A stretch of 64,000 nt of DNA from Actomonas aquatica (lineage in GTDB: Bacteria > Verrucomicrobiota > Verrucomicrobiia > Opitutales > Opitutaceae). Each line of letters opens with the position of its first letter. Position 1 is the stretch's first letter. Below, one piece after another: positions 41,944 to 50,301 of this stretch. The stretch spans positions 2,976,001 to 3,040,000 of the forward strand of contig NZ_CP139781.1 of assembly GCF_019679435.2 (NCBI RefSeq), in the 5' to 3' direction. A program made the position numbers and the translations under genes. The notes under the pieces are model-generated. The model ran no database searches. It saw nothing but the letters and a program-made list of their open reading frames with translations, and was not told where the DNA came from.

Positions 41944-42714
41944 ATGGCCGACGCCCCCGCCCCGGACGCCATCGTCGCCCAACTGGTTGAACTCTCCCAC
42001 GAGCTCGGCCAGGAGGCCCGCGACTTCGCCCTCCTGGGCGAGGGCAACACCTCCGCCCGCGTCGATGAAACCACCTTTCTCGTCAAAGCCAGCGGCTCTT
42101 CCCTCGGCACGCTCACGCCCAAGGGTGTGACGCATTGTGCGCTCCAGCCCCTCGTGGAGCTGCTGGATCAGGACCACCTGAAGGACGCCGCCGTCGAGAC
42201 CGCCCTGATGGACTCACGCGTGAGTGCCGACAGCGCCAAGCCCTCCGTCGAAGCCATGTTTCACGCCTGGCTGCTCACCCTACCGGGCGTCGACTTCGTC
42301 GGTCACGTGCACCCCGTGCACGTCAACGCCCTCCTCGCCTCCCCGCACGCAGCCGCCTTTGCCCACCGCCGACTCTTTCCGGATCAAATCGTCTGCTGCG
42401 GCGCCAAGTCCGTCCTCGTGCCCTACTGCGATCCGGGACTGACCCTCGCCAAAGCAATACGTGAGGCCGTCGAAGAGCACCTCGCCACCGAGGGCCACAC
42501 ACCTCGCCTTATCCTGCTGGAAAACCACGGCCTCATCGCCCTCGGTTCATCCCCCGCCGCCGTCCTCGCCACCACTCTGATGGCGGAAAAATCCGCTCGC
42601 ATCATGATCGGTGCCATCGCCGCCGCCGGCCCCCGCTACCTCAGCGACCAAGACGTCGCCCGCATCGCCGGCCGCGCCGACGAACACTACCGCCAAAAAG
42701 CACTCGGACTCTGA
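41944..42714 (+). CDS. class II aldolase/adducin family protein (FucA/RhaD-like)
   Basis: A 256-residue protein. The zinc site of class II aldolases is visible: VGHVHPVHVNAL provides two His, and LLENHGLIALGSSPA the third near residue 192. GEGNTSARVDETTFLVKASG is the N-terminal phosphate-binding region (GNTSAR, KASG). In the fucose pathway this family splits L-fuculose 1-phosphate into lactaldehyde and dihydroxyacetone phosphate. It is 2 bp after the isomerase gene, so translation is coupled. The sugar is assigned only through the neighbour. A terminator-type hairpin lies 60 bp downstream. Confidence 0.87.
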   Translation: MADAPAPDAIVAQLVELSHELGQEARDFALLGEGNTSARVDETTFLVKASGSSLGTLTPKGVTHCALQPLVELLDQDHLKDAAVETALMDSRVSADSAKPSVEAMFHAWLLTLPGVDFVGHVHPVHVNALLASPHAAAFAHRRLFPDQIVCCGAKSVLVPYCDPGLTLAKAIREAVEEHLATEGHTPRLILLENHGLIALGSSPAAVLATTLMAEKSARIMIGAIAAAGPRYLSDQDVARIAGRADEHYRQKALGL

Positions 42715-42775
42715 TCGCCCAAAGCAGCCTCTCGCCCCTCCGGGATTCGCCTCCCCGTCGGCGTTCCGGAATGCA

Positions 42776-42811
42776 AAAAGCCCTCCGACTTTTGATCGTC
42801 AGAGGGCTTTT
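42776..42811. terminator. terminator of a former tRNA-Glu (minus), also usable after the aldolase (plus)
   Basis: AAAAGCCCTC (42776-42785) pairs perfectly with GAGGGCTTTT (42802-42811), and GAC/GTC extend the stem inside. Both sides have T- or A-runs. On the minus strand it begins 7 bp after the CCA end of the tRNA-Glu remnant, which is where a tRNA terminator normally lies. Confidence 0.85.
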
Positions 42812-42817
42812 CGAAAG

Positions 42818-42846
42818 TGGCGTCCCCACGGGGATTCGAACCCCGG
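42818..42846 (-). other. 3' end of a tRNA-Glu gene (attachment-site remnant)
   Basis: On the minus strand, CGGGG-TTCGAAT-CCCCG is a complete T-arm followed by TGGGGAC, G and CCA. This matches the 3' part of bacterial tRNA-Glu, whose acceptor begins GTCCCC. The 5' half is absent from the adjacent bases. A second GGGGATTCGAA (plus strand, 42968-42978) repeats the core. Integrases commonly recombine at tRNA 3' ends, so this is most likely one end of an integrated or lost element. Confidence 0.75.
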
Positions 42847-43302
42847 TTTGGCCCAGTGCCATTTTGGCACAAGGCCATGTGTTGATTTTCAATAACTTAA
42901 CTTTCGGCGACATCCCCGTTTTTCGACGTCATTGTCACTTTCATTGTCACTGACCCTAAAATCGAGGGGGGATTCGAAGTCATTTTTAGGGTTCGTGCTA
43001 AGATCGAGCTTGACGGTTTAGACTGGGTGACCGGCGAACACCAGACGGTGAATCGTCTAAGCTGAGGCAGGCCGACTAGTCTGCCTTGTCTCCGGCGGTT
43101 GGTTCGCCCTCTGACCTGATCCCCCGAAGCTGGAGTGGCGAAATGGCAGAAACCGGGTAAACCGAAAGGACCCGAACGCCACGTTTTACAGGTTAGGGGG
43201 CATTCGCCGAGGCGGTATGCTCGCCCTCGAAAGACTCCGAATTACGAAGACCAAATTTTCGCCCTCCCACGCTTCGTTGGTCCCCGATACCGAAATCCAA
43301 AC
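42847..43302. other. gene-free scar with repeats and a possible structured RNA
   Basis: I find no convincing gene here. Visible are: two copies of CATTGTCACT 12 bp apart (42930-42939, 42942-42951); CCCTAAAA (42954-42961) and TTTTAGGG (42984-42991) flanking the second T-arm core; and a 76-nt multi-branch fold at 43033-43108. A frame from GTG 43135, starting VAKWQKPGKPKGPERHV, could be a decayed integrase start but is not recognisable enough to call. The base composition is lower in GC than the flanks. Confidence 0.5.
43033..43108. ncRNA. possible 76-nt cloverleaf-like RNA fold
   Basis: GGCGAAC (43033-43039) pairs with GTTCGCC (43102-43108), a 7-bp outer stem. It encloses AGACG/CGTCT (43043-43047 with 43054-43058) and AGGCAG/CTGCCT (43065-43070 with 43081-43086). 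The size and outer stem recall a tRNA, but the arms do not carry tRNA consensus bases. It may equally be an integrase arm-site region. The strand is unknown. Confidence 0.3.
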
Positions 43303-43713
43303 TCAATCGGCAGAATGCTCGCTGCTGCCCGCGGGCACCGCCACGCAGTCTATTTCGAAGTGCAGCGTCTCCGGCAGACAATTTGTGATGGTCGTGCGGG
43401 CGGGATGCGGGGCGCTGAAATACTCGCGATAAAGCTTGTTGAACTCCGCCACATTCGCCGGATCGCGCACGTAGTTGCGGGTTTGCACCACGTGAGCCAG
43501 ATCACTGCCGGCCGACTCCAGCACCGCCCGCAGGTTTTCGATCGATCGACGCACCTCCCCTTCGAAGGTATCCGGCACGATCGTGCCCTTCGCATCGACC
43601 GAGGCTTGCCCGGAAATAAAGATCAGGTCGCCGACCTGCACCGCCGGACTAAACGGCAGATGCGAAACCGGAGTGGACTCATCACGTGGATAACTGACTG
43701 CAGGATGGTTCAT
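43303..43713 (-). CDS. RidA/YjgF/Rid-family protein
   Basis: A 136-residue Rid-family protein. It has PFSPAVQVGDLIFISGQASVDAKG (in part), with the conserved start of the family, a middle helix SIENLRAVLESAGSDLAHVVQTRNYV (in part), the Arg of the active site in PARTTI, and a C-terminal IDCVAVPAG. Archetypal RidA hydrolyses reactive 2-imino acids made by PLP enzymes. It overlaps the mlrC gene by 4 bases and is last in an operon with a PLP aminotransferase, which fits a clean-up role. Ile-Asp-Cys in place of the usual Glu near the end suggests a subfamily different from E. coli RidA. Confidence 0.88.
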   Translation of the reverse strand: MNHPAVSYPRDESTPVSHLPFSPAVQVGDLIFISGQASVDAKGTIVPDTFEGEVRRSIENLRAVLESAGSDLAHVVQTRNYVRDPANVAEFNKLYREYFSAPHPARTTITNCLPETLHFEIDCVAVPAGSSEHSAD

Positions 43714-45218
43714 AAAAACGAAAAATGTGGATGGCTGATCGGATCCAGCGGGAAGACGGGTCGTCGCAGGTGCTGCCAGTCGAATCGTGCCAAACGACTG
43801 CTGCAGGGCCCTGGCGTTTCCACCCAGAAGGAGGTGCCGCCCAAGCGGTCATAGGCCCGGCGATGCGCGACCGCCGCTTTAACCCCAATCACGTCGAAAT
43901 CCTGTGGTTCCAACCCCTGACTGCGCAGTTGGCCCAGATCAAAGGGCGGCGTCTTGCGACTGGTCAGAAGCACCGTCACGCCTCCCGTCGTCACGACCGC
44001 GCTCGGTCCCATATCGATGTTTTCTCCCAACATGGAAGCGAGGTGGCTTTGTTTGTCCTCCAAGGCAAAACGACCGTCACTGCGAGAGCGCAAAATCACC
44101 TCCACCGCCACCGGCCCCTCATCCAATCGCGAGGTCTTGCCGCCAATGCACAAGGAACAGGGTTCCCCCGGATTCACCGCTCGCAACTGCTCGACCGAGG
44201 TCGGGTCATTGATCACCACCAAGGCATTCTGAACGTCGGCCCGCAGCAGCGCGCGCAGGACTCCGGTGCCATCGCCCGGAGCACCACCACCGATGTTATC
44301 GGAAGGCTCCACCAACAACACCGGCTTTTTCAGCCCATCCAGACCGGCGTCGAGAACATCATTCACGTCCTGATACTCCACGCACCCTTGCTCGCGCAGC
44401 GCCCAGGCCAACTCCGCGCCTTCCCGCAACACCGCCCGCACGCCGGCATCGTTGCCATCGTGAATGATACCGAGCGACACGCCGGTATCGCCTGTGTCGG
44501 CAAAAGCGTAGCCGCCAACCACATTGGCCGCCCACACGCCCTCGACCTTCTGTTCCCACTCGCGGGCCCGCTGCTCCAGCTCAAGCATCGGCGACGACGC
44601 TGTGCCGGTTCCCGGCGGTGGCCATACCATCGGCAACTGGCACACCGTCATTCGGGGCACCGTGCCGTCCCTCAGGCAACGCTCCAGCAGATGCGCCGCC
44701 CGCACCGCCGCTGCCCGCGCATCACTGTGCGGATTTTCCTGATACGCCACCAGGCCTTGCGTCAGTTTGGCCATGCGGAAGCTGAAGTTGGCGTGCAGGT
44801 CAAACACGCCGAAGATCGGCTTCGCCTCCGCGCCGGACAGGCTGCGCAGTCGCGACAAAAACTCGCCTTCGGCATCGCGATGTCGACCCGTGACCATCGC
44901 CCCGTGCAGGACGAGATAGATCGCATCCACGCCCTCTGCCAACGCGGGCTGCGCTCGTTCTTCAAAGGCCCGCCAATAGTCCTCAAAAGCCGCGTCTTCC
45001 ACCATGCCCGAGGGCATGGCGCGCGCGTCGATGGTCGGGATCACTTCCCAGCCGGCGGCGTCCGCCACTTCCAGAAAGCCGTCGGTCGGCGAGGCGTCAC
45101 CTCGCTTGGCGAAGATCGCCTCGCCCATCGCGACATCAAAGTCACGCCAAGCGGTGCGCTCCTCCAGAAACGTGTGCGTCTCATGGAACAGGCCGGCAAA
45201 AAGAACACGCGCAGACAT
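43710..45218 (-). CDS. M81-family (MlrC-like) metallopeptidase
   Basis: A 502-residue protein of the MlrC family. It starts MSARVLFAGLFHETHTF, the characteristic N-terminal block with the H-E-T-H-T-F metal-binding motif. LVLHGAMVTGRHRDAEGEFL and VFDLHANFS are the next conserved, His/Asp-containing blocks. The C-terminal domain has SDNIGGGAPGDGTGVLRALL. Microcystinase C cleaves linear peptides after microcystin opening, but most relatives occur in amino-acid or amide catabolism, which is more likely here. It follows the aminotransferase by 25 bp and overlaps ridA by 4 bases. The start at 45218 is set by the conserved N-terminus. Confidence 0.9.
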   Translation of the reverse strand: MSARVLFAGLFHETHTFLEERTAWRDFDVAMGEAIFAKRGDASPTDGFLEVADAAGWEVIPTIDARAMPSGMVEDAAFEDYWRAFEERAQPALAEGVDAIYLVLHGAMVTGRHRDAEGEFLSRLRSLSGAEAKPIFGVFDLHANFSFRMAKLTQGLVAYQENPHSDARAAAVRAAHLLERCLRDGTVPRMTVCQLPMVWPPPGTGTASSPMLELEQRAREWEQKVEGVWAANVVGGYAFADTGDTGVSLGIIHDGNDAGVRAVLREGAELAWALREQGCVEYQDVNDVLDAGLDGLKKPVLLVEPSDNIGGGAPGDGTGVLRALLRADVQNALVVINDPTSVEQLRAVNPGEPCSLCIGGKTSRLDEGPVAVEVILRSRSDGRFALEDKQSHLASMLGENIDMGPSAVVTTGGVTVLLTSRKTPPFDLGQLRSQGLEPQDFDVIGVKAAVAHRRAYDRLGGTSFWVETPGPCSSRLARFDWQHLRRPVFPLDPISHPHFSFL

Positions 45219-45243
45219 GGGCAGGGGCGTCAGGTCGGGATGC

Positions 45244-46587
45244 TTAGGCCGGTGCCTGCCACTCGGCCGCGTGGCGGGCAAAGGCACGAGCCGCTCGTTC
45301 GAGCGCGTCACTGATATCCTGTTCGGTGTGCACCAAACTGATCGACCAGAGCCCACGTTCGATCGCCCGCACTCCTTCCTCCAGCAGGCAACGCCGCAGA
45401 TGCGCCCAGCGCGGTGCGTCGTGCCGCAGGACATAGTCGCGATAGTCGAGCACTTTACCTTCCTTCGCACCGGGTTTCAGCATGACCGTATGGAAGGCAA
45501 GCCCGGGTCCCTGCGGGCGCAGCGGCACGCCATGTTGGTCGGCCAACTCTCGCAAACCTGCCATCATTTGCTGCCCGAGCCGATTGGTCGTCCGCGGATG
45601 CTCCTCCCCCAGCGCAATCACTTCGTCCAGACACCAACGGCTGGCGGCCAGACACAGTGGATTGGCGTTCAAGGTGCCAGCGTGAATCGACTCGCCGGAG
45701 ATGATCTTGGCCATCGCCGCCTTGGTTCCCGCCAACGCCGCGAACGGTGTGCCTCCGCCGATCGCTTTGCCAAAAATCGTCAGGTCCGGCCGCACGTCGT
45801 AATAGGCCTGCGCGCCACCCGCGCCAAAACGGAATCCGGTGATCGTCTCATCCGCGATCATCATGATGCCGTCTTCATCACAGACCTCGCGGATGGCCTG
45901 CAGGAATCCGTCCTCGGGCTCAATGCAGCAGGTGTTGCACACCGCCGGCTCAAAGATGATCGCCGCGATTTGACCACGGTATTCCGCCACGCGCCGACGC
46001 AGGTGCTCGGCGTCATTCCACCGCGCCACCACAAAGTGCTCCGGCACCTCCGGAATGATGCCTTTGCTCGGATGCGTGCGCGCCGGGTTCTCGTCATCGC
46101 CCCAGGCTCCGGGGGGATTGGCAAAACCCACCAGACCTTCGTCGCTCCAGCCGTGATAGTGGCCCTCAAAACGCAGCACCAGCTGACGTCCGGTGTGGGT
46201 GCGAGCCAAGCGCAACGCCGCCATCACGGCCTCCGTCGCCGAGTTGTTGAAACGCACCAGCTCGACCGATGGCACCATCTGCTGCAGGCGCTCCGCCACC
46301 TCGATCTCGAGTTCACATTGCGCCGCCCAGTGCAGCCCCAGTCGAGCCTGCTTGGCCAATTCAGCCGCCAAACCGCTCGGAGCATGCCCATAGAGCAGCG
46401 CGCCCTGACCGAGCTGGAAATCGATGTATTCGTTGCCATCGACGTCCCACACGCGGGCCCCCTCACCTTTCTCAAAATAAAGCGGCACCGGCTGCTCGAG
46501 CTTGCGAATGCCGCTGTTGATACCACCGGCGATGCTGTTCTGCGCGCGGGTGAAGAGTTCGGTGGAACGAGGGAAAGTGTAGGCCAT
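45244..46587 (-). CDS. class III PLP aminotransferase, glutamate-1-semialdehyde aminomutase-like
   Basis: A 447-residue class III aminotransferase close in look to HemL. It has SIAGGINSGIR near the start, DVDGNEYIDFQLGQGALLYGHA, VRFNNSATEAVMAALRLAR (PLP phosphate site), FEGHYHGWSD, MMIADETITGFRFGAGGAQ with the Asp that binds the PLP nitrogen, and IFGKAIGGGTPFAA with Lys274 as the Schiff-base lysine. In a catabolic operon with IclR control it more likely transaminates or isomerises a substrate-derived amino acid than makes heme. It follows iclR by 47 bp and precedes mlrC by 25 bp. Confidence 0.9.
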   Translation of the reverse strand: MAYTFPRSTELFTRAQNSIAGGINSGIRKLEQPVPLYFEKGEGARVWDVDGNEYIDFQLGQGALLYGHAPSGLAAELAKQARLGLHWAAQCELEIEVAERLQQMVPSVELVRFNNSATEAVMAALRLARTHTGRQLVLRFEGHYHGWSDEGLVGFANPPGAWGDDENPARTHPSKGIIPEVPEHFVVARWNDAEHLRRRVAEYRGQIAAIIFEPAVCNTCCIEPEDGFLQAIREVCDEDGIMMIADETITGFRFGAGGAQAYYDVRPDLTIFGKAIGGGTPFAALAGTKAAMAKIISGESIHAGTLNANPLCLAASRWCLDEVIALGEEHPRTTNRLGQQMMAGLRELADQHGVPLRPQGPGLAFHTVMLKPGAKEGKVLDYRDYVLRHDAPRWAHLRRCLLEEGVRAIERGLWSISLVHTEQDISDALERAARAFARHAAEWQAPA

Positions 46588-46634
46588 GGAAAATTCTGGG
46601 AGTTGCGATTGATGGAAACGAAGGCGGGCTGCGC

Positions 46635-47387
46635 TCAGGCGCGGGCGCCACCTTCCGCGAGATCAGCAGCGGTCGCCGTTTGGCAAAGGGCACTGCTCAA
46701 AGCTTGTCGGCGCTTGGCCGGAAAACGGGTTACCGGCACCGCCACACTGATACCGGCCAGAGGTTCAGCATGGGCTGCCAACGAGATCGCCATACACGCC
46801 ACGCCCTCCACGGTTTCCTCTTCTTCGAGCGCATAACCGCGCTCACGGGTCGCCTCCAATTCCGCCTCCAGCCGTTTACGGGCCGCTGACCGCCCGCGCG
46901 CTGGCATATCAGCACACACCTTGGCCACCAATCGCGCCTGCCGCTCTTCTGGCAGGTGCGCCACGATCGCCCGCCCCAACGCCGTGGTGTAAAACAGATC
47001 GCGCGCGCCGGGCTTCACAATCCAACGCAAAGCCTGATCGGTCTCCACCACATGGGCGTAACGCACATAAACCCCTTCGAGCAGCCCCAGATTGACCGTC
47101 TCATCAAAGGCATCGCGCAGACGCTCCATCGCCGGGTTGACCTTGGTGCGCAACGCCGCATCCCGCCCATGCTCCCGCAACGACGACAAACGCTCCGACA
47201 GGATAAAACTCCCCCGCGCAATCCCCGGCTCCAGATAACCGAGCTCGCGCAGACTATGCAGAATACGATGCACCGTCGGCTTCGGCAACCGGCTCTCTTC
47301 CGCCAGCTCCGCCAAGCTCAAAGGCCGCCCGCTGCGGGCCATGACCTCTAGAATGGAAAATGCTCTGTCCAGGACGGCGATACTCAT
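46635..47387 (-). CDS. IclR-family transcriptional regulator
   Basis: A 250-residue regulator. Residues 1-70 are a winged helix-turn-helix with LDRAFSILEVMARSGRPLSLAELA and LPKPTVHRILHSLRELGYLE. Residues about 75-245 are the IclR effector domain, with ALGRAIVAHLPEE and EEETVEGVACMAISLAAHAEPLAGISVAVPVTRF (in part). It should bind a small carboxylate or sugar-acid effector and control both its own operon and the divergent amidohydrolase operon through the palindrome between them. An in-frame ATG at 47414 adds nine basic residues and cannot be excluded as the start. Confidence 0.93.
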   Translation of the reverse strand: MSIAVLDRAFSILEVMARSGRPLSLAELAEESRLPKPTVHRILHSLRELGYLEPGIARGSFILSERLSSLREHGRDAALRTKVNPAMERLRDAFDETVNLGLLEGVYVRYAHVVETDQALRWIVKPGARDLFYTTALGRAIVAHLPEERQARLVAKVCADMPARGRSAARKRLEAELEATRERGYALEEEETVEGVACMAISLAAHAEPLAGISVAVPVTRFPAKRRQALSSALCQTATAADLAEGGARA

Positions 47388-47409
47388 CGTTTTTCGCTTT
47401 ACACCCCGT

Positions 47410-47438
47410 TTCACAATGTGGAACTAAAGTTCCGTCAA
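47410..47438. promoter_or_regulatory. IclR operator within a promoter between the two catabolic operons
   Basis: GGAACT (47420-47425) and AGTTCC (47428-47433) form a perfect palindrome around AA, of the TGGAAC-type seen for IclR regulators. On the minus strand TTGACG (47433-47438) and TGTGAA (47410-47415) are -35 and -10 candidates with exactly 17 bp between them, so the palindrome fills the spacer of the iclR promoter and repression is likely. Confidence 0.6.
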
Positions 47439-47452
47439 ACAAAATATCTGAC

Positions 47453-48415
47453 ATGGTTATCGACTGCCACAATCATCTCGGGGTTGACCTTCTGTTCTAC
47501 CTCAACGCCCACCAGCCCTATGCTCAGGACCTCCCCACTCTGGTGGAAATCGGGCGCTCCCACGGGGTCGATCGTTGGCTGGTCTTTCCGATGGTGAGCA
47601 ACCTCACCTTTGACCTCCAACGCATGCGCCAGGGCGAGCTGGCTCCGGGCGGCTTCGAAGCCATCCCTTACGCGTTTGAAAACGCCCGCATGATGACCGA
47701 GCTCTACGACCGTTACCCCGATCTGGGGCGCGACACGATTCCCTTCGCCATCATCGATCCCTTGCGTGAACCCGCCGCCCAGATCGAGCACCTCCGCCGC
47801 CTCCACGCCCAACATCCGTTCCGCGGGCTCAAGCTACAGGCCACCATCATCAAATCCGATGTGCGGGCTTTGCTCACCACTGGACGCAGCTTCCTGGAAT
47901 TTGCGGCCGAGTTCAACCTACCCTTCATCATCCACTCCAGCATCGCGCCCGAAGATACGTGGTCCCAGGCCTCCAGCATTCTGGAGGTGGCTGCCGCCAC
48001 GCCGGAAGTCCGTTTCTGCCTCGCCCACTCCTGCCGCTTCGACCGTCCTTCCCTCGATCGGGTGGCCGAGCTGCCCAACACGTGGTTCGACTGCTCCGCC
48101 CACCGCATCCATTGCCAAGCCGTCGAGCAGGGTCTGCCGATCATCGCCCGCCCTGAAAATCGCCTCGCGGCCGACTACCGCGACCCGGCCGCCGTGCTCC
48201 AATGCCTCGCCGAAACCTACCCGACGAAGTTGATCTGGGGCACGGACTCGCCGTTCCAGTCCTACATCGATGACGAGATCGCCCTGCGCTCGACCTACGC
48301 GGAGGAGGTCGCCTGCCTCAACGCCCTTTCGCCCACCCTGCACCGTGCCGCCACCTGCGACAACCTGCTCGCCCTGCTCCAACTCCCCGATGAAACGCTT
48401 CTCTCTGGCAACTGA
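47453..48415 (+). CDS. amidohydrolase family 2 (COG2159-like) enzyme
   Basis: A 320-residue TIM-barrel metal-dependent hydrolase. It starts [12 protein letters not shown], where the DCHNHL (D-x-H-x-H) block binds metal. [15 protein letters not shown] (His), [12 protein letters not shown] (His) and LIWGTDSPF (catalytic Asp) follow in the order expected for amidohydrolase_2. Members hydrolyse lactones or decarboxylate acids; examples include sugar-lactone hydrolases. It leads the plus-strand catabolic operon under the IclR palindrome. The next gene starts 26 bp before its end. The ATG at 47453 is fixed by the conserved first strand. Substrate unknown. Confidence 0.87.
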   Translation: MVIDCHNHLGVDLLFYLNAHQPYAQDLPTLVEIGRSHGVDRWLVFPMVSNLTFDLQRMRQGELAPGGFEAIPYAFENARMMTELYDRYPDLGRDTIPFAIIDPLREPAAQIEHLRRLHAQHPFRGLKLQATIIKSDVRALLTTGRSFLEFAAEFNLPFIIHSSIAPEDTWSQASSILEVAAATPEVRFCLAHSCRFDRPSLDRVAELPNTWFDCSAHRIHCQAVEQGLPIIARPENRLAADYRDPAAVLQCLAETYPTKLIWGTDSPFQSYIDDEIALRSTYAEEVACLNALSPTLHRAATCDNLLALLQLPDETLLSGN

Positions 48416-49148
48416 TTCCGCCCTCGTCACCGGCTCCTCCCAAGGCATCGGCAGTGCCATCGCCCACGGGTTGGAGTGCGCCGGCGCGCACACCGTCGTC
48501 CGCCACGGCCACATGCCGCGTCCCGCCGATTTGGCCGAAGCACTCCCCTACCTGCAGGCCGACCTCTTCGACGCCGCCGCCCCCGCCCAACTCGTAGCTG
48601 AAGCCTTCACCGCCGCGCCCGACCTGAACCTCCTTGTGTGCAACGCTGGCAGCTTCTTCGACCTGCCGTTCCTCGACAACGATCTCAACGCCTGGGAGCG
48701 CACCCAAAACCTCAACGTGCGCGCTGTTTACTTTACGGTGCAGGCCTTCGCCCGCGGTTTGATCGAACGAAAACGCCCCGGTGCCGTGGTGATCGTATCA
48801 TCCACCAACGGCTTTCAATCCGAGGAGGATTCCACCGCCTACGACACCGCCAAGGGCGCCCTCGTCATGATGACGCGCACCCTCGCTCAGGCGCTCGCCC
48901 CCCAAGGCATACGCGTCAATGGACTCGCCCCCGGCCTCATCCGCACCCCTCTCACCTCCTCTTGGCTCGACGGCGACGACGGTGTCCGCGCCCACTACGA
49001 AAAGAAGGTTCTGCTCGGCCGGATCGGCGAACCCGAGGACTGCGCCGGCGTCGCCGCCTTCCTGCTGTCACCAGCCGCCAACTACATCACCGGCCAAACC
49101 CTCATCGTCGATGGCGGCCTGACCGTCGGTCAAATCGGCCGTCCCTGA
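48390..49148 (+). CDS. short-chain dehydrogenase/reductase
   Basis: A 252-residue SDR. The nucleotide-binding glycine motif is [12 protein letters not shown] (about residues 14-25), the NAG motif is VCNAGSFF, catalytic Ser is in VIVSSTNGF, and Tyr and Lys are in [11 protein letters not shown]. The C-terminal [20 protein letters not shown] is also typical. An oxidoreductase for a hydroxyl or keto group using NAD(P). It overlaps the amidohydrolase gene by 26 bp and is 3 bp before the next gene, so it is tightly coupled. In sugar-acid routes an SDR often oxidises a 2-keto-3-deoxy acid before an FAH-family hydrolase (as in the L-fuconate route), and one is encoded nearby. Confidence 0.9.
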   Translation: MKRFSLATDSALVTGSSQGIGSAIAHGLECAGAHTVVRHGHMPRPADLAEALPYLQADLFDAAAPAQLVAEAFTAAPDLNLLVCNAGSFFDLPFLDNDLNAWERTQNLNVRAVYFTVQAFARGLIERKRPGAVVIVSSTNGFQSEEDSTAYDTAKGALVMMTRTLAQALAPQGIRVNGLAPGLIRTPLTSSWLDGDDGVRAHYEKKVLLGRIGEPEDCAGVAAFLLSPAANYITGQTLIVDGGLTVGQIGRP

Positions 49149-49151
49149 TTT

Positions 49152-50246
49152 ATGATGCTCAATCTCGACGACCTTCGCACGCCCAGCCTGCTGGTCCACC
49201 GCGATCGCCTCGAAGCCAACCTTCGCAGCATGCAGTCCGCCTGCGATGCCGCCGGCTTCGCCCTGCGCCCCCATATCAAGACGCACAAACTCGTGCCCAT
49301 CGCCCGCCGTCAGCTTGAGCTGGGCGCCGCCGGACTCACCTGCGCGAAGTTGAGCGAAGCCGAAGCCATGTTGCCCAGCGGAGTGCGCGAGATGTTTGTC
49401 GCCCACTCCCTGGTCGACCCGCGTCAGGCACCACGCATCGATGCCCTCGCCGGCCAACTCGATGAGCTGCGCCTCGCCGTCACCAGCGAGGCCCACGCCA
49501 CCGCACTGATCGAGCTGGTCGCGCGCACCGGCCGCCGCCTCCCCGTCATGCTGGCCATCGACACGGGCCTGGACCGCGAGGGCGTCCGCTCCATCGAATC
49601 CGCGCAACGCACCGCCGCCTTGCTCGCCAAATCCGACGCCGTCGACCTCGCCGGATTCTACACCCACGAGGGTTTCTTTTACACGACCGACCCCGCCGAC
49701 CAGACGGCTGCAATCGACCGCATGTTGGAACAACTCCACGCCGTTCGCGATGCGGTCGACCCCAGCCTGCCGTTGTGGCCGGGCTGCAGCGTGACCGCCC
49801 GCGCCCTCGCCCAACGCTCCGACACCGGCATTCAAGCCGTTCGCCCCGGCGCTTACGTTTTTGGCGACCTCTCGCTCTCCACCTCCACCCACGTGATGCC
49901 CTTCGCCGATGTGGCGCTCGAGGTGCTGGCCACCGTGGTCGATCGACCGGCGCCGGACCTGGCGCTCATCGACGCCGGTTCCAAAACCTTTTCCTCCGAC
50001 CGCACCGCCGCGGGCATCAGTGCCATCGACGCGGCCGGGCGCGACCTTGCCGTCGTGCGCACCAACGAAGAACACGGCTACGTGCGCGGTGCCGATGTGG
50101 ACCAACTTCAAATCGGCGAACGCCTGCGCCTGGTGCCCGCCCACGTTTGCACCGTCGTGAACCTCGCCAATGAGGTCTGCGTGCTCGAGGCCGACTCCAG
50201 CATCCACGCGGTGTGGTCCATTGAGGCACGCGGCTGCACCCAATAA
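49152..50246 (+). CDS. DSD1/D-threonine aldolase-type PLP enzyme
   Basis: A 364-residue fold-type III PLP enzyme. RPHIKTHKLVPIA near residue 45 contains the PLP-binding Lys, typical of the D-threonine aldolase/D-serine dehydratase group (in RPHxKTHK). The C-terminal domain has NEEHGYV and LVPAHVCTVVNLANEV, where His and Cys bind the divalent metal. Such enzymes split D-threonine or D-3-hydroxyaspartate, or dehydrate D-serine. Together with RidA, which can clear imino acids, it hints at D-amino-acid or hydroxy-amino-acid breakdown. It begins 3 bp after the SDR gene. The first of two consecutive ATGs was taken. Confidence 0.88.
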   Translation: MMLNLDDLRTPSLLVHRDRLEANLRSMQSACDAAGFALRPHIKTHKLVPIARRQLELGAAGLTCAKLSEAEAMLPSGVREMFVAHSLVDPRQAPRIDALAGQLDELRLAVTSEAHATALIELVARTGRRLPVMLAIDTGLDREGVRSIESAQRTAALLAKSDAVDLAGFYTHEGFFYTTDPADQTAAIDRMLEQLHAVRDAVDPSLPLWPGCSVTARALAQRSDTGIQAVRPGAYVFGDLSLSTSTHVMPFADVALEVLATVVDRPAPDLALIDAGSKTFSSDRTAAGISAIDAAGRDLAVVRTNEEHGYVRGADVDQLQIGERLRLVPAHVCTVVNLANEVCVLEADSSIHAVWSIEARGCTQ

Positions 50247-50301
50247 CATCGCATTCGTCCGCCCCCCGCTCTCCCCTCCCAACCTTTTTGCACCCAGTTC
50301 C

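Noticed and set aside
42641-42913. Minus-strand frame over the tRNA-Glu remnant
   Set aside because: It reads through the T-arm and the terminator; the RNA explanation accounts for the bases better.
43135-43302. Frame from GTG 43135 (VAKWQKPGKPKGPERHV) as an integrase
   Set aside because: Position and basic start are suggestive, but no catalytic block of a tyrosine recombinase follows and it then runs antisense into ridA.
45244-46587. Calling the class III aminotransferase hemL
   Set aside because: Sequence is HemL-like, but IclR control and the mlrC-ridA operon speak for catabolism; no other heme gene is near.
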